Origin: Pterois miles
Taxonomy: Eukaryota > Chordata > Actinopteri > Perciformes > Scorpaenidae
Direction: 5' to 3'
Length of the DNA stretch: 64,000 bases
Assembly (NCBI GenBank): GCA_947000775.1
Contig: CAMQGK010000637.1
Location: forward strand, 14,945,501-15,009,500
Part shown: piece by piece, positions 24,229-35,660 of the stretch
Position numbering within the stretch: the first letter of the stretch is position 1
Layout: each line of letters starts with the position of its first letter
Notes under the pieces: model-generated
Database searches by the model: none
The model's input: the letters and a program-made list of their open reading frames with translations, nothing else
Told to the model about the DNA's origin: nothing
Position numbers and translations under genes: made by a program

Positions 24229-24259
<31 letters not shown>

Positions 24260-24940
24260 AGGCCAACATGATTGGCTACAAGGTGTTGGTGTAAGATTAC
24301 CCTGAGATCAGTTATTCCATCGCTGCAGAACAATAAAGCCAAAAGATTATTTTGGCGACTGCGTCAACTTGAGCGTTTTTCTGCGTCACTCTCCATTCTG
24401 CCTGCTCCTATCACGTTTCCCTCTCTGGGGACTAAATCCCCCCCATGACAACCGGCTGCAGGACCACTAATTACCCCCCCCTTCTTCCTCCTCCAGCAGC
24501 AGCAGCAGCTTACATACACTATACTATGAATAGGCAGCCCACCCCACAGACCCCACCTCATCTGAGGTCTAAATTTGGAACACAATTGAAATACAGAAAT
24601 CCTGTCAGAAGATAACGAAGAATAATATTGACCCTCGCTTCATTAGGCCTATTTCATACAAGTGTGGTGGTGAGTCTTGCGTAGCTGCAGCCACATTGTG
24701 ACATAACTGTGCCAATGTACACTCATCTCAATTTTACACTGCAGTAACAACTATCAGGCGATAGATAAACTCAATACTAGTCAGTGGGGATGTTTCTACA
24801 TGAGAGCAACGCACCTTTTCAAGTTTGCCTGCTGCAACCTAGAAGTTTCCCTGTATTGTATATGTACACTATATGTGCATGATATCAAATGAACTGTCTC
24901 CATTTACAGTTACAGTCCTGTATGTTGATGTGATTTAGAA
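22204..24940. other. nr4a2 distal upstream region; repeats and unassigned DNA
   Basis: Holds a truncated MITE-like copy (22698 on), a poly-A run of about 27 at 24230-24256 and C-rich patches near 24003-24030. No exon was recognised. The first non-coding exon of gpd2, if it ever lay here, is not visible. Confidence 0.5.
22698..22880 (+). mobile_element. MITE-like element, family A copy 2, truncated
   Basis: Begins TTTAAAGGTACAGTGTGG and continues with TTGCAGATCGCAACCAAATG and CCGCTCACTCCACCTTTTCC, matching the first third of this family. The far end is missing. Confidence 0.6.
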
Positions 24941-24943
24941 AAC

Positions 24944-24951
24944 AAAGGTCA
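24944..24951 (+). promoter_or_regulatory. NBRE (AAAGGTCA), candidate NR4A autoregulatory site
   Basis: Exact match to the NGFI-B response element AAAGGTCA, bound by NR4A monomers, about 350 bases upstream of nr4a2 exon 1. An 8-base site can arise by chance roughly once per 33 kb per strand. Only its position makes it notable. Confidence 0.35.
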
Positions 24952-25199
24952 TAGTGCTTAAAAAGTTAGGTTTATCTCATGTACTTTGCAGAGCTGTGGT
25001 AAATACAATGGCATCACATCAGGCCAAAAGAAGCATGACTTTAAGTCCTCTGCAAACACACAGAAGTGTCAGAAGTGAGCACAGAATAGGGTTTACCCTC
25101 CACTACATCTCTGCTGATGTCCATGTGGGAAGCAACATGGAACACATACCACAAGACAAACACACACTCGCCAGAAAAATTGGGGCTTGAGAAAGCTCC

Positions 25200-25300
25200 C
25201 CAGCGGATTGGTTCGTGCCAGTGTCGACGCCGATGACGTCGCGCTGTGAAACACGTGGGCCACGGTATCCAGAGCTCACATAAACAAAGCCACATTGGCC
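25200..25300 (+). promoter_or_regulatory. nr4a2: nr4a2 core promoter region with CRE-like site, E-box and inverted CCAAT
   Basis: Just upstream of exon 1 lie ATTGG (inverted CCAAT) at 25207-25211, TGACGTCG (one base from a full cAMP-response element) at 25234-25241 and CACGTG (E-box) at 25252-25257. The area is locally CpG-rich against an AT-rich background. NR4A genes are known CREB-driven immediate-early genes, so the CRE is expected; its use here is inferred. Confidence 0.55.
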
Positions 25301-25477
25301 AGACTGGGTAGTCGAAGCTGGTGTCGCTGTCAGTGCGCTGGAGTCACACGGTTTAAGTCTGCCTGGCTGCTTTTGTTGGGTACCGCCGCTCATGATTTGG
25401 AGCTTTTACACAAATTGATGAATACCCCCCGCATGCTTATCGCATGGATTGAAAGCCACGATCCTGATGTGAAAGAG
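25300..25477 (+). other. nr4a2: nr4a2 exon 1, non-coding 5' UTR (start approximate)
   Basis: This stretch ends in a strong donor (GAAAGAG then GTAAGA at 25478) and lies about 500 bases upstream of a second small exon. Two non-coding exons ahead of a coding exon 3 is the known NR4A2 layout. The 3' boundary is well supported. The transcription start is a guess, because no clear TATA box was seen. Confidence 0.6.
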
Positions 25478-25973
25478 GTAAGATTCCCTCCTCTCTTTTC
25501 TTTGCAGCGTGATCTGTGTCCGCGCGTTATTTGCGCCGCCGTCTCCGAGCCTTTTAAATATTTTTTAAATATTTTCTTTTAGTCTGTTTTCACTGTTAAA
25601 CTGAAGTTACAGCCTACAAAACTAGGTCTGGGGCAGACGGATATTTCACAAGATTTTTTAGCTTTCTAGACAAGTTGCCACTAATGTTAAGTGCGCGAAG
25701 TTGGTCTGTTCATCACGAACAGCCGCACACTTTATAATAAGGAAAGAAAAGGGTATACGGTATAATTTTCCCATATATGCACATATTTTGTCGGTGTCCT
25801 TTCAAAGTTTTTATGACATTTTACAAACCGCTGTGCGTAATGACAAATTGGTTTGCAGTTCGTGCGTAACTGTGTTAAAGGTTAAATCTGTCTTTATTTG
25901 GGATCTCGCGGTCATTTTTAGATATTTGTTTATTTTATAATCTAGTAAATATCAAAGTGGTGTGTTTTATTAG

Positions 25974-26075
25974 GGGAAGATCCAGAACAGAGCCGCTTTC
26001 TTGAATCCTGACAGCCATACAACTCCTGACAAAACCCATTTCAAGTGTCACCGAAAAACTGTCAGAAGACTTGAG
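25974..26075 (+). other. nr4a2: nr4a2 exon 2, non-coding 5' UTR
   Basis: The segment is bounded by an acceptor (TTTTATTAG just before 25974) and a donor (GTAGGA at 26076). It lies between exon 1 and the coding start and has no ATG leading into the receptor frame. The size and place fit the second non-coding exon of NR4A2 in other vertebrates. Transcript evidence would settle the boundaries. Confidence 0.65.
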
Positions 26076-26252
26076 GTAGGATATGGAAAATTATTTACAA
26101 TTATAAATATATCTGAATTGTTTCGGCCTATTTTATTATGAAATCACGCTGTTAATAATGTGTTTCTGATTCGACTGAAATTAGATGACACTGTAAAACT
26201 TTCTGGATTTCTTGGAGAGATTCTGATGTGTTTCTCCCGGTCTGGTTTGCAG

Positions 26253-27124
26253 CCATGCCCTGCGTTCAGGCTCAGTATGGATCATCACCTCAAGGAGCTA
26301 GTCCTGCTTCCCAGAGCTACAGCTACCACACCGCAGGAGAATACAGCTGCGACTTCCTAACACCCGAGTTTGTTAAGTTTAGCATGGACTTGACCAACAC
26401 TGAGATCACAGCCACTACTTCTCTCCCGAGTTTCAGTACATTCATGGACAACTATAACACCAGTTACGACGTTAAACCGCCCTGTCTGTATCAGATGCCC
26501 CACTCTGGAGAACAGTCCTCCATCAAGGTGGAGGACGTCCAGATGCACAACTACCACCAGCAGAGCCACCTGCCGCCTCAGTCGGAGGAGATGATGGCTC
26601 ACTCTGGGCCTATGTACTTCAAACCGTCCTCGCCTCACGCCCCGAGCACGCCAAACTTCCAGGTTCAGCCTAATCACATGTGGGAGGACCCGGGCTCCCT
26701 ACACAGTTTCCACCAGAACTATGTCGCGGCAACGTCTCATATGATGGACCAGCGCAAGAACCCGGTGTCGAGGCTTTCGCTGTTCTCCTTCAAGCAGTCC
26801 CCGCCCGGTACTCCCGTTTCCAGCTGTCAGATGCGGTTCGACGGACCGCTGCACGTCTCCATGAACCACGACAACCCCGGCGTGCATCGCGGCCTGGACG
26901 GCCAGAGCTTCGCGGTGCCCAGCGCCATCCGGAAACAGGCTGGCCTGGCCTTCCCTCACTCCCTGCAGCTCGGCCACGGGCACCAGCTGGTGGACAGCCA
27001 AGTGCCGTCGCCCCCGTCCCGAGGATCTCCGTCAAACGAGGGTCTGTGTGCGGTGTGCGGGGACAACGCAGCCTGCCAGCATTATGGAGTGAGAACCTGC
27101 GAGGGCTGCAAAGGATTTTTCAAG
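26253..27124 (+). CDS. nr4a2: nr4a2 coding exon 1 (exon 3): AF-1 and first zinc finger
   Basis: Encodes residues 1-290, from MPCVQAQ to CKGFFK, and ends in phase 0 with donor GTGGGC. It holds the proline/serine/glutamine-rich AF-1 transactivation region and all of the first zinc finger (Cys265, 268, 282, 285). Its 3' half is clearly more GC-rich than the surrounding DNA. Long open frames seen here in other frames are shadows of this conserved coding sequence. Confidence 0.97.
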
Positions 27125-29323
27125 GTGGGCTGACATGACTGCGACCATGAAGGACTGTCACTGTTATTAAATGAAAGATATGATGTTATTATTCACGGCA
27201 CCGGTGACTTATACTCTGCCAGATTTCTTAGAAAATACTAATAACACAAGTTAAACCTATGATAGACTTACATTTCAAATATCACACACCTTAAAGCGCG
27301 TGCGTAAAAGAACTTCATATGACAAGCACATCTATCCACATCTCAGAGGAATACGTAAAATATGAAAGACCACGAATGTGTATTTGCTGTCGGTCTATTC
27401 CCTCTTGTTGGTTCACACAGCGCAGTCCCAAACAGGAGATGAGACAGATATTATATCGTTTTCATCTTTTCATTTTTTTTCTATCACTTGTGCAGCAATC
27501 CACAGTCCGTGTTCTACATGTTCTATATCCTCTGAAATAGGCCTGCAGAGTGACATTATGTTTTTCTTTCTTTCCAGCGCACCGTTCAGAAAAACGCAAA
27601 ATACGTGTGTTTAGCAAATAAAAACTGCCCTGTTGACAAACGCCGAAGAAATCGCTGCCAGTTCTGCCGCTTCCAGAAGTGCATTGTCGTCGGAATGGTG
27701 AGAGAAGGTATGTTTAGGCCATGCATTCAATTATTTTAGACCAACAGTTTATATTTCTCCACTGACACGCTGGGGAAACGTGCGTAAAAGAGTGTTGGGT
27801 TGCTATTTAAACCACATTTACGCACAGCAAAAGGAGCGCGTATTAATGACTTTATATGTCATATATTTCTTCCGATGCAGTTGTCCGGACTGATAATCTG
27901 AAAGGTCGGAGAGGACGCCTACCATCCAAACCCAAAAGTCCACAGGAGCCCTCCCCACCTTCGCCGCCGGTGAGCCTCATAAGCGCACTTGTTAGAGCTC
28001 ATGTGGACTCCAACCCCTCCATGTCTGCCTTGGACTACTCCAGAGTAAGTAATCCCAGAAATAAAACACACACACACACAGCACTTGAAAAAGAAAAAAA
28101 AGATGACACCTATTACTCTGGGTGAAAACAGAGCGAACAAGATTGACGGCCTTTTTAATTTAGTCCTGTTTTTAGGAAACAATTTATTGCCTTGGAACTT
28201 TTCTGTATCACACCCCTGAATTCCTAACTTTGTCAGGCTTTTAATGTGGCAGATTTTTTTTCAGCTAAGTAAATTGAAATAGAGAACTTAATAAAAAGAA
28301 GACATGGATTTAATAGTAAAAAAGCACCCTCTCCCTCTTGGAAATGGGCATTTGCAATTTCACGGATTATATATTTTAAAGGACCTCATTAAGGCGCTGT
28401 TTAAATTAAATTCCAGTTCCAGGCTAACCCTGACTACCAAATGACCGGAGACAACACTCAGCACATCCAGCAATTCTACGATCTCCTGACGGGCTCCATG
28501 GAGATCATCCGGGGCTGGGCGGAGAAGATCCCGGGCTTCTCTGATCTACCGAAGCAAGATCAGGATCTCCTCTTTGAATCCGCCTTCCTGGAGCTGTTCG
28601 TCCTGCGGCTGGCATACAGGTGAGCCGCGCAATTATTAAACAAAAACAATCGGGGCTTTAGATAATCATCAGCTGCTCCTTCAAGCTTCATTGCTTTTGG
28701 TTTTATTAGCTGCCCCAATAATAAGAAGGCTCTTAAATCCACATTTATTGCCATGCGTAATTAATGGCGTTTCCTTATTAATTGCAGGTCCAACCCGGTG
28801 GAAGGCAAACTTATTTTTTGTAATGGAGTGGTGTTACACAGGCTACAGTGCGTCCGCGGGTTTGGAGAGTGGGTGGACGCTATCGTGGACTTTTCTTCCA
28901 ACTTGCAGAGCATGAACATAGACATCTCAGCGTTCTCCTGCATCGCAGCTCTGGCCATGGTAACAGGTGCGTAAAGGCGGCTGGAAACTCTGCCTGCGTT
29001 ACAACGCATCCAAAACAGAGAAAGGAAATAAATGTGTGTCCCTTTTTTTTTTCTTCTGTATTTCAGAGCGACACGGCCTCAAAGAACCCAAGAGAGTCGA
29101 GGATCTCCAAAACAAGATAGTCAACTGCCTCAAAGATCAAGTGACGTTCAATGGCGGTGGATTGAATCGGCCCAACTACTTGTCAAAACTCTTGGGAAAG
29201 CTCCCCGAACTGCGCACACTATGTACCCAAGGTCTGCAGCGTATCTTTTACCTAAAACTAGAAGACCTAGTCCCTCCGCCAGCAATAATTGACAAACTTT
29301 TCCTCGACACCCTGCCTTTCTGA
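26255..29323 (+). CDS. nr4a2: Nuclear receptor NR4A2 (Nurr1), complete, six coding exons
   Basis: Orphan nuclear receptor and immediate-early transcription factor, acting in the nucleus on NBRE/NurRE sites; in vertebrates it is needed for midbrain dopamine neurons. The coding exons are 26255-27124, 27578-27707, 27881-28044, 28417-28619, 28788-28966 and 29067-29323. Each intron has GT-AG ends and the phases agree, giving 600 residues against 598 in human from memory. Residues 1 to about 260 form the AF-1 region, starting MPCVQAQYGSS. The C4 zinc-finger DNA-binding domain starts at Cys265, with P-box CEGCK at 282-286 and second-finger cysteines at 301, 307, 317 and 320, followed by the RGR A-box near 344-346. 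The ligand-binding domain fills about 389-600 and ends with helix-12 residues DKLFLDTLPF. The start is the first ATG of exon 3, two bases after the splice acceptor, as in human. Teleosts often have two copies (nr4a2a, nr4a2b); I cannot say which this is. No disabling change was seen. Confidence 0.97.
27578..27707 (+). CDS. nr4a2: nr4a2 coding exon 2: second zinc finger
   Basis: 130 bases, residues 291-333 plus one base, RTVQKNAKYV to KCIVVGMVRE. It carries the four cysteines of the second zinc finger and the KRRRNRCQFCRF region. The acceptor is TTTCCAG and the donor GTATGT. Human has KCLAVGMVKE at the end, so the few changes here are conservative. Confidence 0.97.
27881..28044 (+). CDS. nr4a2: nr4a2 coding exon 3: A-box and hinge
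   Basis: 164 bases encoding the end of the DNA-binding extension (KGRRGRLPSKPK, which contacts the 5' A/T bases of an NBRE) and the hinge up to SALDYSR. The acceptor is CGATGCAG and the donor GTAAGT. It closes in phase 0. Confidence 0.97.
28417..28619 (+). CDS. nr4a2: nr4a2 coding exon 4: ligand-binding domain, first part
   Basis: 203 bases, FQANPDYQMT to LRLAY plus two bases. It includes the QQFYDLLTGSMEIIRGWAEKIPGF stretch of early LBD helices, nearly identical to mammalian NR4A2. The acceptor is AATTCCAG and the donor GTGAGC. Confidence 0.97.
28788..28966 (+). CDS. nr4a2: nr4a2 coding exon 5: ligand-binding domain, middle part
   Basis: 179 bases, SNPVEGKLIFCNG to IAALAMVT. This is mid-LBD, with a collapsed, side-chain-filled pocket in known NR4A structures. 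The acceptor is ATTGCAG and the donor GTGCGT. Teleost-type changes such as GEWVDAIVDF appear where human has GEWIDSIVEF. Confidence 0.97.
29067..29323 (+). CDS. nr4a2: nr4a2 last coding exon: LBD C-terminus and AF-2
   Basis: 257 bases, ERHGLKEPKRVED to the terminal LFLDTLPF and TGA at 29321-29323. The acceptor is GTATTTCAG. It holds the final LBD helices and AF-2 helix 12, ending at the same residue as in mammals. Confidence 0.97.
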
Positions 29324-30420
29324 GTCCGATTCGACTCGATGGCGAGACCTCAAAGAACTTCCAAAAGACTGTTTAGGAGTCAGATTTTTATTATTTCTGA
29401 ATACTTGCAAGCTCCGTAGGCTAACAGAACAACAAACAGTACCCTATAATGAAAAATAAGACGAGGAAGAGGGAGAGTGTGTTATTGCTGTGTAGGCCTT
29501 TTAATTCTTTGAATCATCATCGGGGAATTTGGACAAATTGTCAACAAAGTTAATCCGGTTTTACAATCACTTCCTGTTTATTTAACATCGGCTCTACTGA
29601 TTCAGCATACTCAGATGTAATATATTCCATTTATATATATGAACACGCACACACACACTGTATATTCTGATATATTATGTGATGCCTCCAGTGCATCGGT
29701 TTATAACACCTGTACAAAGTTTGTTATAATGAAAAGATTTAATTTTCTTTTCTTTTCTGACTCGTGCCTATATGTGTTTCTGACAGGATCCCAAAAAGTA
29801 TCCAGAAAAGACAACGCATGTTCTAGTTTTCCTTTTATTTTTGTTTCTTTTATAGGCACTTGCTGAGGTGATGTCTATATATAATATATACCGGACACTA
29901 TGTAGTCTGCTAGATTTGATACAGATTCGTAGTTATGGCACTCCTTTTATGTATGACGCATATGTGGAAAATATCTCACCTGTATAGAAAATGAGGGACC
30001 CATGGTGTTTGTAAAACTGTCAGACATTCCTTGTTTGTATGTGCTGTAAGTATTGTTGCTGTTGAATATAAACGTTTCTATATATTTATTATTTCTATTG
30101 CCAAGAGCTACACTAAGCATGGTGCAATTTAAACGACTTCAAAACCATCCGAGTTCATGCTGAGCACGTTGTCTATGTTTTATGTCTTATAAACGTCAAT
30201 AGGTAGTTATGATTTAACACGTTTTGGAAAATGAAAAGCTCCCATCTTATATCAAGAGGTTCATGAGTGTGTGATATAGGCCCACATCTTTGACATCATG
30301 ATGTACTTACGACTTCTGTAACGCATTTGGTGACGAATTAAAAAAAAAAAAAAGAAAAATCAACTTTAGAGAGAAAAATATTTAATGTTTACAAATAAAA
30401 CTTTTAAATCAATTCTTTGC
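29324..30420 (+). other. nr4a2: nr4a2 3' UTR, with AATAAA near 30394
   Basis: AT-rich DNA following the stop codon. It includes ATTTA-type motifs such as the one near 30084, of the kind that destabilise immediate-early mRNAs. A canonical AATAAA lies at 30394-30399, about 1.07 kb after the stop, which is plausible for this gene. The true cleavage site is not visible, and weaker signals occur earlier near 30069. Confidence 0.5.
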
Positions 30421-32965
30421 TAAATAATTTCTTTTAAATTAATTTATTCTTTAAATCAGGACACCTCTGATCGGAAGGAGCTCCTTATACATGAGAGAGA
30501 AAATATTTTGGAGATCAAACTTATTAATTTCCCAAAGTTTCGTGATCAGCGCTTAAAGGCCTGTTTGTGCAAAATCATTTAATTAAGTTATTTATTTTTC
30601 AGATGTTACTTTAACTAAATGAGAAATAGTGTAGATCCATTTAGTTCAAAAAGTTAAGTTATTGTATTTAAATGCTAAGAATATGTCGCACATAATATGC
30701 AGGCCTACTCATGTTTTATCTTTAAATTCTCCACTTTGTTTAGACAAAAAATATGTTGCATATATTTATTATTTGACTATTTTAATCGTTTTATTTAAGC
30801 CTAAACTCAACAAATATTTCAGTCATGAAAATTACATTTTAATCCATTTCTAATTTGGGGAACACCTTCAAGTTTTCTCCTGCATGCGTGTCTGTATTTC
30901 TTATATTTGAATTGTTTTCATTCTTTAACGCCTATTTGTATTTGGCAAAGGAAAAAAAAAACTACAACGGATTAAATATAGGAGTCTTCGTTTTCGCTTG
31001 AATCCAAAATAAATTCACATTTTTACAGCGAACAATTTCAAAAAAGAACATCGGGTTTTATAATTCAGCCTGTTCTTCTGGATGCTGGTGCGAAAGTTGA
31101 TGCAAATAAAAGTTGAAGGTTGTCTTTCTGGACAGACTTTCCTTGTTGCTTAAAGGATTCAGAATGTGATGTCCACCTTTATACTATTTTAATCTGCACA
31201 GGAGATCGTTGCTGCGCTTCATTTGCCTTCACTTTTATCACGTAAACCTAATTTATCTGCAGACGAGTCAGACCGGAGCCACAACTTATAGTTTTACCAC
31301 AATAAAAGGCCGACTGACTACCTACAACCTGCTATTACAGAGAAGATGAAAAGAACATGTTTATTGTGAAATGAAATCCTGTTGCGCGCGGGTGGCGCAG
31401 CTTTATATTGTGCGTCACAGCGCTGCGCTTTGCTGTGCCATTTTGGATTTTACGCGACCGAGATGATGCCACACACAGGCGCACTTTTCTCCAAGTTTAA
31501 AGTTTGTACCGAAGCCGACAATGTGACGTCGTGTTTTTTTAAAATTGTAGTTTAATCATAACCCTGTTACCATCAACCTCCCACAATTCCCCGGGGCGTC
31601 CGCGGCTCCGCGTTTCTCATTTCATTCGGCTGAAAGTCCAGCTGCATCCTTTAACGCCATTCACCGATCGCCCTCATACAACTCAAGCCACTTTGCGCAT
31701 CAAACCTGCGTCTTTTGGTGTGTAACTGCAGGAATGGAAGTCATTTAAACCGGCAGTGATTGGCCTGCTCCAGCTGCAGCAGTGCGGCTGTCACAAAGCC
31801 TTTCCGTTAGTCTGTCAGAGGAAAGAAGTGACGCCAGGCTCTGAGGCATGTCTGCGACTTATCCTCACTGATTCCACATTTATCACATGATCTAGAATGA
31901 AGGGAACAGCTTATTTTGAGAGATATTAGCAGCAGGCAATAAATTGTCTAAATAATTAGATCGTCACTGTAAAGTGCTAATTCCAAGGCAAATTGGGATT
32001 ACACTCAGAAGCAGTTTGCTGACATTTAGCAGATCTGTTTGAAAGGGTGCATTACAATGTCACAAGTTCTCTCTATTGACTCAAAGTACAGTTAGGGTTT
32101 GAAACATGTCTGTCTCGACACAATAAAACGTGACACAAGACAGCTAACACTTCTGTCAGTGTTTGTGCATGATTATATATATGCTGAAGGACTTGGAGTC
32201 TAAATTCATTAAGAGCCTATATGATTTAATTTCCCCCTTGCTCTTGACATCAGCCGAAGGTTAGACATGATGGTGTAAGCATGAGGATAAGAAAGAAAAG
32301 AAATGATTCCCCACTTGCTCCCGCTGCAGAGAACGACCAACCCGAAGCCAGCAGGTGAAAGTGGCCATCTTCCACAGTATCTGCTGCTAAGTGCTCGTCC
32401 ACAAAGTGAGAATCAAATTATAAGACTCGGAGGCCCAGCTTCTGAGAGACGCTGCTTCACATTTACAGCACCACTAATAGAGACACGGGCATGGCGCACA
32501 CTGTGACGATCGTGGACGGTTTGTTGTCCGCACAGCTGCACTTCTGTCTAATTCTGTGATGCAGGTTGACAGGTTCACGTGTGGAGCTCGGTGGATTCGA
32601 AGTGCTGCAGCTCTGCTGTTCAGGAGCCGTTCCCCAACAACAAAATACTTTCTTTAGACTCTAATATGTCATTTTTTTGCCAAAAGGTTCACATGCTGAT
32701 GGTACGATTACGATTTGGTCCAGTGTGTGAATTACTCTATCGGAAGGCCAGATAAGCCAGACTTTCACCTCATCCGAGCCCAGTGACGGAGAGCACTTGA
32801 CCTTTCACCTCTGCCCGACATGAGAACTTGTTGGACATACATCTGATGAGGAAAACTCACAGTTGCTCAAACTTGCTACTGAAATTACGCTCGCAGCTGT
32901 CAGAGAAAGATATAGAGAATAATTACAAAGATGGACAAATATGCATGCGACAACTTCCGTGCAGA
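30421..32965. other. Non-coding DNA downstream of nr4a2; candidate conserved element at about 31850-32060
   Basis: No gene or repeat family was recognised. A CpG-richer patch lies near 31,380-31,860. About 31,850-32,060 is unique-looking with TAATTAGATC and CAAATTGGGATTACACTC stretches, a plausible enhancer. Judged by eye only. Confidence 0.3.
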
Positions 32966-32970
32966 AATAT

Positions 32971-33449
32971 TAGAGATGCACCGATCCGACTTTTTCAGTC
33001 CCGATACAGATACCTGGGCTTTGGGTATCAGCTGATAAAGAGTACCGATCTACCGGTGCTTAATTAGGAAGCTGTACACCTCACCGTGGAAGAAGGATCA
33101 TTCTTTTACTGTTTGTGTAAGGCAACATCACACCTGACTTAAACGTTCCTAATATTGTAAAACAAAATGTAACAAATAAATAGATATAAAATTACTGACT
33201 TATTATTAAATAATAAATCATATACCAGTAACTTAGTAAAACAAATCTTCAAAATTAATAGGAATTCCGATTCAGGTGTAAACCTTTTTAATGCAGCAAC
33301 AATTTGGTCAAAACTTACACAAGAATTAAAATCTCTGTAGATAATGTATAGAGTATATAAACCTAGAACTGAGTTGAACAGATCGCCCCCATTATCACCA
33401 TACGCGACCCAGTTATTTGGCTCCATATCCGATCCAGTATCATCCCTCT
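32971..33449 (+). mobile_element. hAT-like MITE, copy 1 (TAGAGATGCACCGATCCGAC)
   Basis: Starts TAGAGATGCACCGATCCGAC and ends CCGATCCAGTATCATCCCTC. It shares its interior (ACCTGGGCTTTGGGTATC, AACAAAATGTAA, CTTCAAAATTAA) with the copy at 34.65 kb in the same direction. The 3' end is eroded. The ends TAGGGATGCACCGAT are typical of fish hAT-type non-autonomous elements. Confidence 0.75.
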
Positions 33450-34179
33450 ATTCAGCATGTGAGTTTTGGACACAACATGTACTTTTCTCTCTCTGATAGA
33501 ATTAAGCCTCGAGTAAATGACAGTTAAGGAATATCTTTCTTTATGTGAGCGGCATTAAAAGTTATTTTGAGGTACAGAGTGAGAATCTTATTTGAAAGCT
33601 TGTGAGCAAGAACCTGAAATAGATCCATGTGTTTTATGACTAAAACGTCACAGCATGCTCTTTATTGCTTGACTTTCTTTCAGATGAAAGTGATTTAAAA
33701 CAACTCGTGACTTTTTCAGTATGTCAGCACACTGGTTGTCATGTCGAGAGGTTATAATCCACCTGTCTCGTCAGCGCTCCTTGTTTATGTACAGTAATTC
33801 TGCTGCTCTTCATTCATTGAGTCGACGCTCGGAATCACTTCCTCTCATGTTACCTTTCCCTCTGTTCAGGCAGGCTGCAGTAAAACACGTTGATTACACA
33901 ACTTATGAACCTCATGAGTCCCCTCCGACTATAGCTCTAAACAAAATGAATGAATAATGAGCGGAATGATGGCCCTTTGGATACGACTGCCTATAGTTAT
34001 ATTACTGTGACTATTTGATTTACCATATTGAAATGCTGGTGATTGTCCAATAAATAATGCAAAAAGCTGATTTCCGAGTGGCGAGGCAGGAAAAGAAATC
34101 CACCTTGCATATAGATGGAAGTGAGCCATGTCTGTCCCGCTCAGCCTGTGGTGGCCCAGAGCAGCTTTATCATTCATAG

Positions 34180-34420
34180 GACTAAACAGACAATCAATTC
34201 AGCAGCCATGTATGAAGGATGAAGGGATGCGACAAGCTGTGAATGATGAGGAGCCAAAAATCAAAGGCCTCACTTCTTCTTAGCTCTAATGGCCATTACC
34301 AGCCCAGACAGCACCAGTAAAACGAGGTTAATCATTTGCACAGATCCTCTCAAAGAAGATTGACTGGACTTGATGCCTCGTCAGATCACTCATAAATATT
34401 TACTTCATATTAAACAGCTG
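34180..34420. promoter_or_regulatory. Possible conserved non-coding element
   Basis: Unique-looking stretch with TAGCTCTAATGGCCATTACC and GAGGTTAATCATTTGCAC, lying between two transposon copies. No coding potential was recognised. Inferred from style only. Confidence 0.2.
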
Positions 34421-34652
34421 TGTATGCTCTGTTATTGCGCATTGATTTCTGACGGATGCTATCAAATTATTGTTTCAAGTGTGGTCGGGTTAAAACCGCT
34501 AATGCAACGCTTGTGCCGAGACTCGATTATGCTAACCACAAGAAATTAATAATGCAATGAAACTGACAGGACGTTACGTTAGAGAGGGGATTTCTTCAGG
34601 TTTCTGCAGAATTTGGGGGGAAAAGTGGAGTGATTTTCACAAATGACCAAAG

Positions 34653-35132
34653 TAGGGATGCACCGATCCGACTTTTCAGTCCCGATACGATACCTGGGCT
34701 TTGGGTATCGTCCAGTATTGAGTACCAATCGGATACCGGTGTTTATTTAATAAGCTGTATGCCTCACTGTGTGGAAGTGACTGGGATCAGTCTGTTATAC
34801 GTAAGGCAACATCAGGCTTGACATAAACATTGCTTTCCCAACTTTGTTAAACAAAATGTAAAGAAAAAAAAAGAAATACACAGATCTAAATTTATTTTAA
34901 TATTCATTATTACTAAAAGAATAAATTGTACACCAGCAGCTTGGTAAAAAATCTTCAAAATTAACAGAAATTCAATTGTAAACCTTTTAAATGCAACAAC
35001 AAATTGGTCAAAATTTAAACAGGATTTCAAATGACAGTTTGCTGTATATAGTATATAAACATAAATTGAATTGAATGGATTGGCCCCATTGTCACCGATA
35101 TCCGATCCAGTATCTGTACTGGTGCATCCCCA
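34653..35132 (+). mobile_element. hAT-like MITE, copy 2 (TAGGGATGCACCGATCCGAC)
   Basis: Begins TAGGGATGCACCGATCCGAC and ends ACTGGTGCATCCCCA, so the outer 12 or so bases are inverted repeats. It is better preserved than copy 1. No clear target-site duplication was found on inspection. Confidence 0.8.
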
Positions 35133-35139
35133 GATCATA

Positions 35140-35660
35140 TGATCAGCACAAACCACATGGTGCGTTCAGTGGTGATAGAGTTAAATGGCCCTACAGTTGA
35201 AGTTTATGTGCATGTATCAGTATTGAACACACGGGCTCAGTCCTTTGACCTTATTGACAAAATGAAATCGGAAATTTCCTTTATGGAAAGAGTTAATGTT
35301 TCCTCGGGCGGACATGTTTCCGATTCAATTAGTTTTAATGAAGCCGGTGCTCAGTGGTCACTGAAGTAGAAAAAACAGGCATAAATGCCTGATGGTAATA
35401 GAGGACATATTAAGGAGGAAGGGATCGGACACACAGTGCGTGTTTCTAAGTGGCGAAAAAATGCCTCTATCAGGCTGATGGGAGCCGGTGGCTTGGGAAG
35501 CAGTGAATTGAATGAGCCTCAAATGATGCATTAGGATCTCTGGGGCGAGGCTGGAGGAGACCGAGTGGCACACTGTAAAAACACACGGGAGAAGAATCTG
35601 GTTTTGATGACGCATGTGGGGGTATCGCCAAGCAGATGGTGAAATCATCACATCTGCATC
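35140..35660. promoter_or_regulatory. Possible conserved non-coding element
   Basis: Unique DNA without repeat marks, with GATTCAATTAGTTTTAATGA and GAATTGAATGAGCCTCAAAT patches. It abuts the hAT-like element at 34.65-35.13 kb. No exon structure was recognised. Confidence 0.25.

Noticed and set aside
26680..27138. 152-residue plus-strand open frame inside the first nr4a2 coding exon, in another frame
   Set aside because: A shadow of GC-rich, strongly conserved coding sequence; Arg/Pro/Ala-rich with no domain. An overprinted gene cannot be argued without conservation data.
33139..35156. Two minus-strand open frames with similar peptides (LKRFTPES / FKRFTIEF, FLLILKI)
   Set aside because: The similarity comes from two copies of the same hAT-like MITE, not from duplicated genes.
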